From contig JADKIE010000002.1 of assembly GCA_016721385.1 (NCBI GenBank), positions 744,001-808,000 on the forward strand: 64,000 nt of DNA. The letters run 5' to 3'. Under the pieces are notes generated by a model. The model saw only the letters and a program-made list of their open reading frames with translations. It ran no database searches and was not told the origin of the DNA. Below are positions 42,106-52,132 of this stretch, piece after piece (within the stretch, counting starts at the first letter, position 1; each line of letters starts with the position of its first letter). A program made the position numbers and the translations under genes. The DNA comes from Chitinophagaceae bacterium. Its GTDB lineage: Bacteria; Bacteroidota; Bacteroidia; Chitinophagales; Chitinophagaceae.

Positions 42106-43515
42106 TTATTTTTTTAAAACCAACAGCACCACACACTCTATATGGTGTGTGTGTGGAAACATATCTACCGGCTGTATTTTTTCTACGCTGTATTTTTCAC
42201 TAAGCAAACCAATATCTCTTGCCTGTGTAGCTGTGTTGCAACTTACATAAACAATTTTTGGCGCCTCAATTTCCAATAATTTATTTACCAGTTTTTCGTG
42301 CATGCCTGCCCGTGGAGGATCGGTAATAACCACATCGGGCCTGCCATGTGCTGCAAAAAAATCGTTGTTGCAAATTTTAATAACATCGCCTGCAAAAAAA
42401 AGTGCATGATTAATATTGTTTAATGCGACATTTTCTTTAGCATCTGTAATAGCATCTTCAATAGCCTCTACACCAATTATTTTTTTTGCCAAATGGCTTA
42501 CAAAAATACCGATACTGCCGGTGCCGCAATACAGGTCGTACACCACTTCATTACCTGTTAATTGGGCAAAATCCCTTGTAATGGCATAAAGTTTTTCGGC
42601 CTGTTTTGTATTGGTTTGAAAAAACGATTTAGGAGAAATTTTATAAGAAAAATTTTCCAGCTTTTCAATTGCATAACCTTTACCAAAATAGGTAATGGGC
42701 GTTAAGTCGTAAATGGTATCGTTAAATTTTGGATTAATGGTATACAGTAATGTAGTTATTGATGGTACTTGTTGCAACAAATAATCAAGTAATTTTTTTC
42801 TATCGCTTTCTTCATCGTAATTAAAAATAATATTAACCATTAACTCGCCGGTGGTGCAATTGCGTATTACAATATTGCGTAACCAACCTGTGTGTTGCCT
42901 TACATCGTAAAACGAAAAATTGTTTTGCAATGCAAACGTACGAATGGTGTTACGAATAGCGTTATTAACATCTTCCATTAAATAACACTCTTGTATATCT
43001 ATTACTTTATCAAACAAACGTGGTACATGAAAACCTAGTGCATTGTTTTGCACAACAATATCCTCATTGTTCATTTCCTCGGGCAATAAATACCTTTTGT
43101 TGCTAAATGTAAATTCCAATTTATTACGGTAATATTTATCATCGGTTGCACCAACTATGGGTAACAGTGATGGTAAATCTACTTTACCTATTCTTTTTAA
43201 ATTTTGCTCAACCTCTTGCTGCTTATATTGTAGTTGTTTGGTATAAGGCAGCATTTGCCACTTACAACCACCACATGTACCAAAGTGTTGGCAAAAAGGT
43301 ATTACTCTGTCTGCCGCAGGCGTTTTTATTTCAATAACCCTTGCCTCGGCCCAGTCTTTTTTGTTTTTGGTTAAAAACACATCAACCACATCGCCGGGCA
43401 CAGCACCGCTAATAAAAATTACTTTTCCATCATGCCGTGCCAATGCTTTACCCTCGGCAGCGTAGTCGCTTACTAAAAGATTTTCTATAATTATTCTTTT
43501 CTTTTCTTTTTTCAC
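42106..43515 (-). CDS. rlmD: 23S rRNA (uracil-C5)-methyltransferase, RlmD/TrmA family
   Basis: This enzyme methylates uracil C5 in rRNA, using SAM. The 469-residue protein has an N-terminal TRAM domain (about 1-60). A [4Fe-4S] site follows in CQHFGTCGGCKWQ with a further Cys, then SAM motif VYDLYCGTGSIGIF, DPPRAG and the catalytic Cys in IVYVSCNTATQARD. It begins with GTG at 43515, 5 bases after a TACTTTTG box. The exact rRNA position (1939 or 747) cannot be decided from sequence, so the symbol is provisional. Confidence 0.88.
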   Translation of the reverse strand: MKKEKKRIIIENLLVSDYAAEGKALARHDGKVIFISGAVPGDVVDVFLTKNKKDWAEARVIEIKTPAADRVIPFCQHFGTCGGCKWQMLPYTKQLQYKQQEVEQNLKRIGKVDLPSLLPIVGATDDKYYRNKLEFTFSNKRYLLPEEMNNEDIVVQNNALGFHVPRLFDKVIDIQECYLMEDVNNAIRNTIRTFALQNNFSFYDVRQHTGWLRNIVIRNCTTGELMVNIIFNYDEESDRKKLLDYLLQQVPSITTLLYTINPKFNDTIYDLTPITYFGKGYAIEKLENFSYKISPKSFFQTNTKQAEKLYAITRDFAQLTGNEVVYDLYCGTGSIGIFVSHLAKKIIGVEAIEDAITDAKENVALNNINHALFFAGDVIKICNNDFFAAHGRPDVVITDPPRAGMHEKLVNKLLEIEAPKIVYVSCNTATQARDIGLLSEKYSVEKIQPVDMFPHTHHIECVVLLVLKK

Positions 43516-43520
43516 AGAGG

Positions 43521-43528
43521 CAAAAGTA
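43521..43528 (-). promoter_or_regulatory. -7 box (TACTTTTG) 5 bases before rlmD
   Basis: TACTTTTG is followed on the minus strand by CCTCT and the GTG start at 43515. This is another start codon almost on the expected transcription start. Confidence 0.45.
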
Positions 43529-43644
43529 CTTGAATATTAACAAAATGCGTTTGTTAACAAAATGTAATTGTGGCCTTACCATATATTGGGAAATAGCACA
43601 TAAATCAACCATTTTAAATACATTTGCTATCCTTATAAAATACA

Positions 43645-45081
43645 ATGAAAAAGATTATAGCATTTATCTCGGTTTTTATTTTATGCCAAATTGTTTTGGC
43701 TCAGGGCTTTGTGGTAAACGTACAAGCAAAAGGGTATAAAAGCGGATTGTCGTATTTAACCTATTACAGTGGTAATAATTTAAATATTCAAGACTCTGCT
43801 TTGTTTAAAAGTAATGGCACAGTAACCTTTAGTGGTAAAAACAAACTATTGGGGGGTATTTATGTATTGGTTTTGCCCGACAGGCGAAGAATAGATTTTT
43901 TGGTAGATAAAGAGCAAAAAATAAACATCAAAACAGATTCATCGGATTTGGTTTTTAAAACAGTTATTACCGGATCAAAAGAAAACATTATTTATCAGCA
44001 ATATCAAAAATATATTACCACTAAAGGCAGGCTAAGAGATGCCGAACGTAAAGCGTATACACAAGCTAAAACAAAGGCCGACTCGGTATTGCATGAAAAA
44101 AATTATAATACACATAGTGATGCTATGAACACTTATAGAGAAGGGATAATTAAAAACCAGCCGCAGTCTATGATGGCAACATTGCTATTAGCAATGAAAG
44201 AGCCACCGGTATTAATGCAAAACCCTGTAAGCAAAGAAGACACGATAAATAATTTTTACTATTATAAAAAGCATTACTGGGATGGGATAAGTTTTATGGA
44301 CGATAGAATTATTCGTACACCCTTCTTCTTACCCAAGTTGCAACGATATTACAGCGATGTTGAAATAAATGCTGATAGTGTAATTAGAGATATTGACTAT
44401 AAACTTTTATTGGCTCGTAACAGCCCGGAGCTGTATAAATATCTTTTAAATTGGTTCACCGATTTTTACATTAACCCAAAATACATGGGGCAAGATGCGG
44501 TTTTTGTGCATTTATTTAACAACTACCACAGCAAAGGCGCAAGTTTTTGGTTAAATGAAAAACAAATGGAAGCTGTTAGCAGAAGAGCATATATGTTAAT
44601 GAGTAATTTAATTGGTGAGCAAGCCGCTAATTTAGAGATGATAGATGCAAATGATAAGCCATCGCCACTATATAATGTAAATGCCGATTTTACTTTAATT
44701 TGTTTTTGGGATCCTAATTGCGGACACTGTAAAACCGAAATACCAAGGGTAGACTCTATATATAAAGCCAATTGGAAAGCGAAAGGCGTAAAAATATATG
44801 CAGTACTTACACCCGAAAATGATAATAATGTTAAAACAGAATGGCAAAAATTTATTAACGATAATAATTTAACCGAGTGGACACATGTATATCAAACCAA
44901 AGCAATGGCCGATGCCGATAATGCTGCACAAAAACCAAGTTTTAGGCAATTGTACGATATTACATCTACACCAATATTATATTTACTGGATAAGGATAAA
45001 CGAATTATTGGTAAAAAATTAACCATACTTCAACTAAACGAATTGCTGGAAGCAAAACTAAAAACCAAAACACAGAATTAA
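43645..45081 (+). CDS. TlpA-like thioredoxin-domain protein (DUF4369/DUF5106 type)
   Basis: The 478-residue protein has a signal peptide (MKKIIAFISVFILCQIVLAQ). A DUF4369-like beta domain follows (about 22-115), then a helical middle region, and a C-terminal thioredoxin fold (about 335-478) with the redox motif FWDPNCGHCKTEIP and the cis-Pro region TSTPILYLLD. It is probably a periplasmic thiol-disulfide oxidoreductase. It lies 20 bases upstream of a PpiC-type foldase, and both handle protein folding in the envelope, so an operon is likely. Confidence 0.86.
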   Translation: MKKIIAFISVFILCQIVLAQGFVVNVQAKGYKSGLSYLTYYSGNNLNIQDSALFKSNGTVTFSGKNKLLGGIYVLVLPDRRRIDFLVDKEQKINIKTDSSDLVFKTVITGSKENIIYQQYQKYITTKGRLRDAERKAYTQAKTKADSVLHEKNYNTHSDAMNTYREGIIKNQPQSMMATLLLAMKEPPVLMQNPVSKEDTINNFYYYKKHYWDGISFMDDRIIRTPFFLPKLQRYYSDVEINADSVIRDIDYKLLLARNSPELYKYLLNWFTDFYINPKYMGQDAVFVHLFNNYHSKGASFWLNEKQMEAVSRRAYMLMSNLIGEQAANLEMIDANDKPSPLYNVNADFTLICFWDPNCGHCKTEIPRVDSIYKANWKAKGVKIYAVLTPENDNNVKTEWQKFINDNNLTEWTHVYQTKAMADADNAAQKPSFRQLYDITSTPILYLLDKDKRIIGKKLTILQLNELLEAKLKTKTQN

Positions 45082-45101
45082 TTTAAAAATAGACTTACAA
45101 G

Positions 45102-47031
45102 ATGAAAAAAATATTTTCGTTTTTATTACTAACGGCTTGTATACATGTGGCTATTTCGCAAACATTATTTACCTATGGCACTAATGCTGTCAGTAAAGAA
45201 GAGTTTTTAGAGCATATAATAAAACAAAACACAAGCGGTAGATAAAGAAGCATCGTTAAATGAATACTTAGATCTTTATTCAAAATTTAAACTAAAGGTA
45301 AAAGCGGCAGAAGTATTAGGCTATGATACATTACCGCAATTGCAATACGATTTGCAAAGTTTTAGAACGCAAGTGGAAGATAGTTATATGAATGATGAGA
45401 AGAGTGTAAACACAATGGTAGATGAAGCTTTTGACAGAAGCCAAAAAGATGTTCATGTATATCATTTTTTTGTACCAATTACGGCTGAAACTATACCTGC
45501 CGATACCGTAAAAGCCTACAACGCACTAAAGGAAGTTGCTAAAGAGCTTAAGGGAGGGAAAACAGATTTTGATAAAATAGCCCGGGACGTATCTGCAAAT
45601 ATTTATAAAATAAAAAATGGAGATATTGGTTTTATAACTGCTTTTACATTGCCTTACGAGTACGAAAATATTATTTACAAACTTGCTGTTGGGGAATCAT
45701 CTGGCACATACCGCTCAAAAAAAGGGATACATATTTTTAAAAATATTGAAGAAAGAAAGAGTGTTGGCAAGTGGCGCATAGCTCAAATACTATTTGCTTT
45801 TGCACCAGGCGAAAACGCCGGTAATAGCCCGTTATTAAAACAAAAAGCCGACTCTGTTTACAACCTAATAAAAAACGGGGCCAATTTTGGGGAGATGGCA
45901 AAAAGCGTTAGCGACGATAAAATGACGTACACAGCCGGCGGAGAGTTGCCTGAATTTACTACAGGAAAATTTCAGCCACAGTTTGAAAAAGAGGTTTTTA
46001 AATTAAAAAACAACGATGAAGTTTCCAGTGTTTTTGCCACTGCGTTTGGGTATCATATTGTAAAACGATTAGAGCAAATACCAACACCAAACAGTAAAGA
46101 AGATGCAAATTATTTGTTTGAGCTTAAACAAAAAGTACAGCAGGATGCAAGAATAAATATTGCCAAGGAAAAATTTGCACAAGACATATTAAACAAATTA
46201 GGGTATAAAAAAAAGCAATGCTATAAAAGAAACTGATTTGTTTAGGTATGCAGATAGTGTAACAAAAAATCCATCAGCAATCAAATTTCCAATAAATACA
46301 AAACTTGTTTTTCGTTGGGCAAAACAAACTTTACCGGAGCCAACTGGCTTAATTTTATAAAAGAATATAAAACAAATGGAGAGCTTTATCAGGGCGAAAG
46401 CAACCCGGCATTGCTTAGTAAATTTATTTATACAACAGCATTGGGGTACTACAAAAAGAATTTAGAAACATACAACCCCGAGTTTAAATATCAAATGGCC
46501 GAGTTTAAAGAAGGCAATATGTTGTTTGAAATAATGGAAAAAAAGGTATGGAGCAAAGCTGCCGGCGATAGTGCAGGGTTACATAATTATTATCTGTTAA
46601 ATAAAAATAAATATAAATGGGCATCAAGCGCTACCGTTATCTTATTTAATTGTAATAATAAAGCCACAGCCGATAAAGCCATTGCCGATTTAAAAGCCGG
46701 AAAGGATTGGAAGAAAATTTTAGAAGACGGCAATAATGGCATTCAAGCAGATTCAGGCAGATACGAACTATCTCAAATACCTGTAAATGAAGGAACAAAG
46801 CTAATTGAGAAAATTATTACCAATGCGGTTGTAAATACATTAGATGGATCGGCAAGTTTTGTAAAAGTGCTTAAAATGCACAATGCTAACGAACAACGCA
46901 GTTACGATGAAGCTAAAGGCTTAATCATTAACGATTATCAAACCGTTGTAGAAGAACAATGGATTGCAGAGCTTAAAAAGAAATATCCGATAAGAATAAA
47001 TGAGGAAGTGTATAAATCGTTGTTGAAATAA
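45102..47031 (+). pseudogene. PpiC/SurA-type peptidyl-prolyl isomerase, broken by four single-base indels
   Basis: The start at 45102 gives a signal peptide (KIFSFLLLTACIHVAISQ). Two missing A's near 45210 and 45225 restore the family motif FLRAYNKNKTQAVDKEAS. The main frame (45241-46236) has two rotamase domains, around VHVYHFFVPI and then WRIAQILFAF with VFATAFGYHIVKRLEQ. An extra A in the A8 run at about 46207 and a missing T near 46312 (LVFSLGKTNFTG) restore the C-terminal chaperone-like part. Repaired length is 643 residues. It is probably a periplasmic or outer-membrane protein foldase. Confidence 0.84.
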
Positions 47032-47038
47032 AGACATG

Positions 47039-47070
47039 AAAAGCCCCAAGCAAAACTTGGGGCTTTTTTA
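47039..47070. terminator. Bidirectional rho-independent terminator
   Basis: AAGCCCCAAG/CTTGGGGCTT forms a perfect 10-bp stem with a CAAAA loop and a T6 run. It separates the convergent foldase and metF genes. Confidence 0.85.
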
Positions 47071-48019
47071 AAAAATCTCTTTAACTACACTGCCTACAAT
47101 ATGCGGCTTACCTAAAGTATAGTAATGTAAAACGGGAACACCAGCCGCCTTTAACTCTTTGGATTGTTGCAAAAGCCATTCTGTGCCAACTTTTTCCACA
47201 TCAGCATCTTCTTTACATTTTATAATTTCGTTGCTGAGCGTAGCAGGCAAATCAATATGAAAAACCTTTGGCAACATGGTAAGTTGTTTTTTATTGTAAA
47301 TGGGTTTTAAGCCGGGTATAATGGGTACATTAATTCCGGCATCTCTGCAGGCTTTTACAAACGAAAAGTATTTTTCGTTGTCGAAAAACATTTGTGTTAC
47401 AATATAATCGGCACCCATATCAATTTTTTGCTTAAGATATTTTAAATCGCTGTCCATGTTAGGCGCTTCAAAATGTTTTTCGGGGTAACCGGCCACACCA
47501 ATACAAAATTTTGTTTTGCTGGTATCTTTTAAATCTTCTTCCAAATAAAGTCCGCTGTTTAAATCAACAACCTGTTTTAGTAAATCAGATGCAAATTTGT
47601 GGCCACCGGGTTCGGCCTCAAAACTACTTTCGTTTTTTGCCGCATCGCCACGTAGTACCAGCACATTGTCTATGCCTAAATAATGCAGGTTTATCAATGC
47701 ATCTTCGGTATCATTAATGCTAAAGCCCCCGCAAATTAAGTGTGGTACAGTATCTACATTATATTTATTCATAATAGCAGCACAAATACTTTCGGTGCCG
47801 GGGCGTTTACGCACAACTACTTTTTGAAAACTACCATCTGTATTTTTTTTAAATACATGCTCACTTCTATGATAAGTAACATTTATAAACGAAGGCTTAA
47901 ACTCCATTAGCGGATCTAAATGCTTATATAAAGATTGAATACCCTTTCCTTTTAACGGAGGAAGAATTTCAAAGGAAACCAATGTTTTTTGCCTGATTGA
48001 TGTGGTCTATAACCTTCAT
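47068..48019 (-). CDS. metF: Methylenetetrahydrofolate reductase MetF (frameshift at the N-terminus)
   Basis: MetF reduces 5,10-methylene-THF to 5-methyl-THF for methionine synthesis, using FAD. The long frame (47068-47982) has VSFEILPPLKGKG, FINVTYHRSEH, HLICGGFS, NVLVLRGD, IGVAGYPEKH, ADYIVTQMFFD and PIIPGLKPI, all typical. Its start lacks the first helix. ATG at 48019 gives MKVIDHINQAK; deleting one A from the A6 run near 47985 joins it to TLVSFEILPP and gives 316 residues, the usual length. I take 48019 as the true start. A TAAGTTTG box lies 17 bases before it. Confidence 0.9.
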
Positions 48020-48096
48020 TATGCTTAAATTATATGCAAACTTAAGCAAGCTTGTAAACAATATCAAACCTCGAAGTATAATATTGAAAACAATCT

Positions 48097-48699
48097 TTAA
48101 TAAGTAATACTATCCAGATAAAATGTATAATACTTATAAAAGACAGGAGTAATAACCGACCTGTTACGATATTGAGTTTTTCTTACTATCCAAGCCTTAT
48201 CACTATACCAAATTAAATCAATAAGAACGCTATTCTTAATACCTTCATAATAATTAACAGGAATGTCTCCTATACCTGTTGGTAAAATTTCGTTTACACT
48301 CTTAACAGTAAAATTTTCTAATACCCCTTCATTAAATGTAGTGTAAGTATCATTTAATGCGGCAGGAAATTTGCAAAGTAAGTTAGACCCATTATTGGTG
48401 TACTGGTATAAACCTCCCGTTTTTGTGTTTAATAAATAAACTGTTGTGTCTGGAATTACATCTACAATATTCAACCATTTTTCTCCACCAAGCATTATTT
48501 CGCTTTTTGCCTTATGCGTTATAGTTTGGTTACTTGATAGGCTTCCATCTTGATTATAAATAAGATAACGATATGTCCAAAGCGTACCCAATCTAGGAGT
48601 GCTTGTTACAACAACAGGGTTATCAATGTTTGATTCTTTTTGACAAGACAAAAAAGAGTTTATTATTATCAGCGCAATGATTGTTTTTAAAAATTTCAT
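48097..48699 (-). CDS. Lipoprotein of unknown function
   Basis: From the ATG at 48699 the 200-residue protein has a lipoprotein signal peptide (TIIALIIINSFLSC). The mature part is beta-rich with PRLGTLWTYRYLIYNQDG near its start and repeated Tyr-rich strands to the end. Similar WTY-containing lipoproteins occur in Bacteroidota, but I cannot name a family. An upstream in-frame ATG at 48726 would put nine residues before the signal and is less likely. No operon partner. Confidence 0.65.
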   Translation of the reverse strand: MKFLKTIIALIIINSFLSCQKESNIDNPVVVTSTPRLGTLWTYRYLIYNQDGSLSSNQTITHKAKSEIMLGGEKWLNIVDVIPDTTVYLLNTKTGGLYQYTNNGSNLLCKFPAALNDTYTTFNEGVLENFTVKSVNEILPTGIGDIPVNYYEGIKNSVLIDLIWYSDKAWIVRKTQYRNRSVITPVFYKYYTFYLDSITY

Positions 48700-48812
48700 C
48701 ACATAAATATAATGTAATGTAAACAATTATCCACTATTTAAACTGCCGTTAAAACTTAATTACAAAATATGCTTATAAATTTGTTTATACTATTTTTGTA
48801 AAAACATAACCA

Positions 48813-49574
48813 TTGAACTTAACTATATACACTAAAAATTTAGTAAAGGTTTACGGCAGCCGTACTGTTGTAAACAATGTTTCGTTTAATGTAAGTCAGG
48901 GCGAAATTGTGGGCCTGCTTGGGCCAAATGGAGCAGGCAAAACAACCTCTTTTTATCAGGTAGTTGGTTTGGTAAAGCCGGATGAAGGGGAGGTTTTTTT
49001 AAACGACATCAATATTACCAAACTACCCATGTATAAAAGGGCACAAATGGGTATTGGCTACTTACCGCAAGAAGCAAGTGTTTTTAGAAAACTAAGCGTA
49101 GAAGATAATATTAGTGCAGTGTTAGAAATGACAAAACTTAGCAAGTTGCAGCAAAAAGATAAATTAGAAAGTTTATTGGATGAATTTAGATTACAACATG
49201 TAAGAAAAAATAATGGCGATACTTTAAGCGGTGGAGAAAGAAGACGTACCGAAATTGCCAGAGCCTTAGCCGTTGACCCTAAATTTATTTTGTTAGATGA
49301 ACCTTTTGCCGGCGTAGATCCTATAGCTGTAGAAGATATACAGGCAATAGTAGCCAAACTAAAATTTAAAAACATTGGCATTTTAATTACCGATCATAAT
49401 GTAAACGAAACGCTTTCTATTTGCGACAGAGCTTATCTTTTAATTGACGGAAAAATATTTAAGCATGGCACTGCCGAAGAGTTGGCCGGCGATGAACAAG
49501 TACGTCGTTTGTATTTAGGAAGAAACTTTGAATTGAAACGGAAAGATTATTTGCATGATGAAGCTGCACAGTAG
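48813..49574 (+). CDS. lptB: LPS export ABC transporter ATP-binding protein LptB
   Basis: LptB powers transport of lipopolysaccharide from the inner to the outer membrane with LptFG. The 253-residue protein has Walker A GPNGAGKTTSF (about 36-46), Q-loop YLPQEASVFRKL, signature LSGGERRRTEIARAL, Walker B FILLDEPFAGVDP and switch His in LITDHNVNE. The VFRKLSVEDNI text is typical of LptB. It begins with TTG at 48813; no ATG fits. A TATTTTTG box (48791-48798) lies 14 bases upstream. Confidence 0.92.
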   Translation: MNLTIYTKNLVKVYGSRTVVNNVSFNVSQGEIVGLLGPNGAGKTTSFYQVVGLVKPDEGEVFLNDINITKLPMYKRAQMGIGYLPQEASVFRKLSVEDNISAVLEMTKLSKLQQKDKLESLLDEFRLQHVRKNNGDTLSGGERRRTEIARALAVDPKFILLDEPFAGVDPIAVEDIQAIVAKLKFKNIGILITDHNVNETLSICDRAYLLIDGKIFKHGTAEELAGDEQVRRLYLGRNFELKRKDYLHDEAAQ

Positions 49575-49682
49575 TTAAGAAATATATTTTTTCGATGTAA
49601 AAAACCATTTCTAAAACACTTCCTATATTTTCAAATTAGATATTAAAATATTTTTTCATTTTCATTTGTATTTTGCTGCAAA

Positions 49683-51194
49683 ATGAACCTTCTCTCTTCT
49701 ACCATATCTAAATTAGCACGAATGCGCCTTTGGCGTATAGATAATTGGAGCAATAACCCTGTAGCTGCACAAAGAGAGGTGTTGCAAGAGTTGGTAACTG
49801 CTGCACAATACACCGAGTTTGGTAAAAAATACGGATTTCATAAACTATTTACCTTAAAAGAGTTTAAACAAAAAGTACCTGTACAGGAATACAATGATGT
49901 AAAGCCTTACATAGAGCGAATGATGCAGGGCGAAGAAAATATTTTATGGAGTACTCCGGTGTATTGGTTTGCCAAAAGCAGCGGTACCAGTGCCGATAAA
50001 AGTAAGTTTATACCCATTAGCGACGAAAGCCTGCAACAAAACCATTTTAAGGCCAGTAAAGATGTTATAAGTAACTACTATAAATATTTTCCCAGCAGCA
50101 ATTTACTTACCGGCAAAGGATTGGTTGTTGGTGGTAGCCATCAAATAAGCAAAGTAAACGATGAAATACAGTTTGGCGATTTAAGCGCCATACTGATGCA
50201 AAACTCTCCATTTTGGGGACAATGGATACGTACACCCGAATTAAGTGTGGCACTATTGGATGAGTGGGAAAATAAAATAGAACAACTGGCACAAATTACC
50301 GCCAACGAAAACGTAACCTCACTGGCAGGCGTACCTACATGGACGCTGTTATTATTAAAACGCATTCTTGAAATAAAAGGCAAAACCACCATTAAAGAGG
50401 TTTGGCCAAATTTAGAATTGTATATAAATGGCGGCGTATCGTTTGTGCCATATAAAGATCAGTTTGATAAAATTATTGGCGGCAACATAAATTACCTGGA
50501 AATATACAATGCAAGCGAAGGCTTTATTGCCGGCCAGCAAAGCCCCAACGATGATGGCATGTTGCTGTTTACAGAGCATGGTATTTTTTACGAGTTTATG
50601 CCTGTAGAAGAATATAGTAAAGCCAACCCCCAAACTGTTGGGCTAAAAGATGTGGTTGTAAACAAAAACTACGCATTGGTAATTAGCACTACAGGCGGCT
50701 TATGGCGTTACATTATTGGCGATACAATTAAGTTTACACAGCTTAACCCGTATAAAATAAAAGTTACCGGCAGGCTAAAACATTATATGAACGCCTTTGG
50801 CGAAGAAGTAATGGTAGATAATACCGACAAAGCCATTGCTATTGCAGCAACAAAAACAAATGCAGTTGTAAATGATTATACGGCCGCTCCTGTTTACTTT
50901 ACCGAAGGTAGCAATGGTACACACGAATGGCTTATAGAGTTTGACACCTTACCTCAAAGCATAAACGATTTCACCTTTGAATTGGATGCTGCCCTCAAAA
51001 CCATAAACAGCGATTACGAAGCCAAACGCTATAAAGACATTGCCTTGCGTTTACCCATTGTACACTCATTGCAAAAAGGAACATTTACAAAATGGTTACG
51101 CAGCAAAGGAAAATTAGGCGGCCAACATAAAGTACCCAGGCTAAGCAATGAAAGAGATGTAGTGGAGGAAATATTGAAGATGACCACTTTATGA
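49683..51194 (+). CDS. GH3 family acyl-acid-amido-synthetase-like protein (paralogue 2)
   Basis: The 503-residue protein has the same layout as the copy at 26780-28309: WFAKSSGTSADKSKFIPI, YLEIYNASEGFIAGQ, GGLWRYIIGDTIKFTQ and GRLKHYMNAFGEEVMVD. The two share short motifs but differ over much of their length, so they are old paralogues and probably act on different substrates. The adenylation motifs look intact. No amino acid or acid biosynthesis gene lies next to it. It follows lptB by 108 bases and may be separately transcribed. Confidence 0.88.
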   Translation: MNLLSSTISKLARMRLWRIDNWSNNPVAAQREVLQELVTAAQYTEFGKKYGFHKLFTLKEFKQKVPVQEYNDVKPYIERMMQGEENILWSTPVYWFAKSSGTSADKSKFIPISDESLQQNHFKASKDVISNYYKYFPSSNLLTGKGLVVGGSHQISKVNDEIQFGDLSAILMQNSPFWGQWIRTPELSVALLDEWENKIEQLAQITANENVTSLAGVPTWTLLLLKRILEIKGKTTIKEVWPNLELYINGGVSFVPYKDQFDKIIGGNINYLEIYNASEGFIAGQQSPNDDGMLLFTEHGIFYEFMPVEEYSKANPQTVGLKDVVVNKNYALVISTTGGLWRYIIGDTIKFTQLNPYKIKVTGRLKHYMNAFGEEVMVDNTDKAIAIAATKTNAVVNDYTAAPVYFTEGSNGTHEWLIEFDTLPQSINDFTFELDAALKTINSDYEAKRYKDIALRLPIVHSLQKGTFTKWLRSKGKLGGQHKVPRLSNERDVVEEILKMTTL

Positions 51195-51238
51195 TACACC
51201 CTCTTAATTTGTAACAAATAAAAATTGTAATAGTTAGA

Positions 51239-51886
51239 TTATTTTTTTACAATAGGGTCAATTTTTTTAAATAATCTAATAAGTGCATATTTATCATATT
51301 CACTACGATCTACAAGAAACTTCTGTTTTTTAGACAACTCGTTATTCAATAATGCAATTATCTGATAACGGTAAATAGGGTTTATTTCATAAGCAGGAAC
51401 ATTCCTGACATATTTACTCTTTTCCCAATCAGTAGGATATCGATAAGAAATCATTAACTCTTGAATTGAATCGTTTAAACCTACAAAAAAATGATCAGTT
51501 AAATCATAATAATGATAAAGCGATAAACGGCTACCCTGGAATAGTAGTTTTAACGGAATGGTTTCAGTTAAAAAACTATCAATGTTTTGTATTTCAAAAT
51601 TAAACCTATCTATATAAGCCATTCCACGTTTTCCATGCCAAACAGTATAATAATCATTTTCTAAACAAACGGCCTTACAACTATCAATAATAATAGCGGA
51701 AAAAATATTACCGGCAATGTTTTGTGTAAATTTTAAATCTTTAAAACTGGTTGAGTATTTTTTTTGAAAGAACCCTTTAATAGTATCGCCCTTTTGATTA
51801 ACAAACGAACCTTCAATAAATTCCTTGCCTTGCGATAAACAAGTGCAACTAAAGCCTAAGCAGAAAAATAAAATAACTGTTTTCAT
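51239..51886 (-). CDS. Secreted protein of unknown function
   Basis: The 215-residue protein has a signal peptide (MKTVILFFCLGFSCTCLSQ). The start of the mature part, IEGSFVNQKGDTIKGFFQKK, and the segment LYHYYDLTDHFFVG followed by a Leu-Asn and Tyr-Arg-rich tail resemble a group of Bacteroidota exported proteins of unknown role. The ending is helical. It stands alone on the minus strand and I cannot assign a function. Confidence 0.65.
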   Translation of the reverse strand: MKTVILFFCLGFSCTCLSQGKEFIEGSFVNQKGDTIKGFFQKKYSTSFKDLKFTQNIAGNIFSAIIIDSCKAVCLENDYYTVWHGKRGMAYIDRFNFEIQNIDSFLTETIPLKLLFQGSRLSLYHYYDLTDHFFVGLNDSIQELMISYRYPTDWEKSKYVRNVPAYEINPIYRYQIIALLNNELSKKQKFLVDRSEYDKYALIRLFKKIDPIVKK

Positions 51887-51903
51887 ACCGGATTATTTTA
51901 TAA

Positions 51904-52105
51904 TTAAATAGTTAAAGATTGAGTACAGTTGTTAGAAGAGCTAAAAGAAGAATGCTCAACGTTGAGTTTTTTGTTGCAAACATAAGCAATAATGTTATTT
52001 ATTGCACCGCATTTGCAACAGGGTAGCCCAATTTTTTCAAAACCCCGTTTAACATTACAGCGTTGGCAGCTTTTATTAAAGAGGAGAAGTGTAAAATGAT
52101 ACCAT
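51904..52105 (-). pseudogene. Possible small zinc-ribbon protein, frame interrupted
   Basis: On the minus strand an open frame contains KSCQRCNVKRGFEKIG and then PCCKCGAIN, a CxxC...CxxC zinc-ribbon pattern, and ends SSNNCTQSLTI. It has no start in frame. ATG at 52105 (MVSFYTSPL) lies just upstream in another frame. Removing one T near 52081 would join the two into a 66-residue protein. The evidence is the cysteine pattern and the single-base repair. Confidence 0.35.
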
Positions 52106-52132
52106 TTTTGCCTATAACCAAAACTAATTAAT

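Noticed and set aside
45102..47031. Rescue of frameshifts by transcriptional slippage
   Set aside because: Most runs are only 3-6 bases, too short for efficient slippage, and several breaks are not in a clear run.
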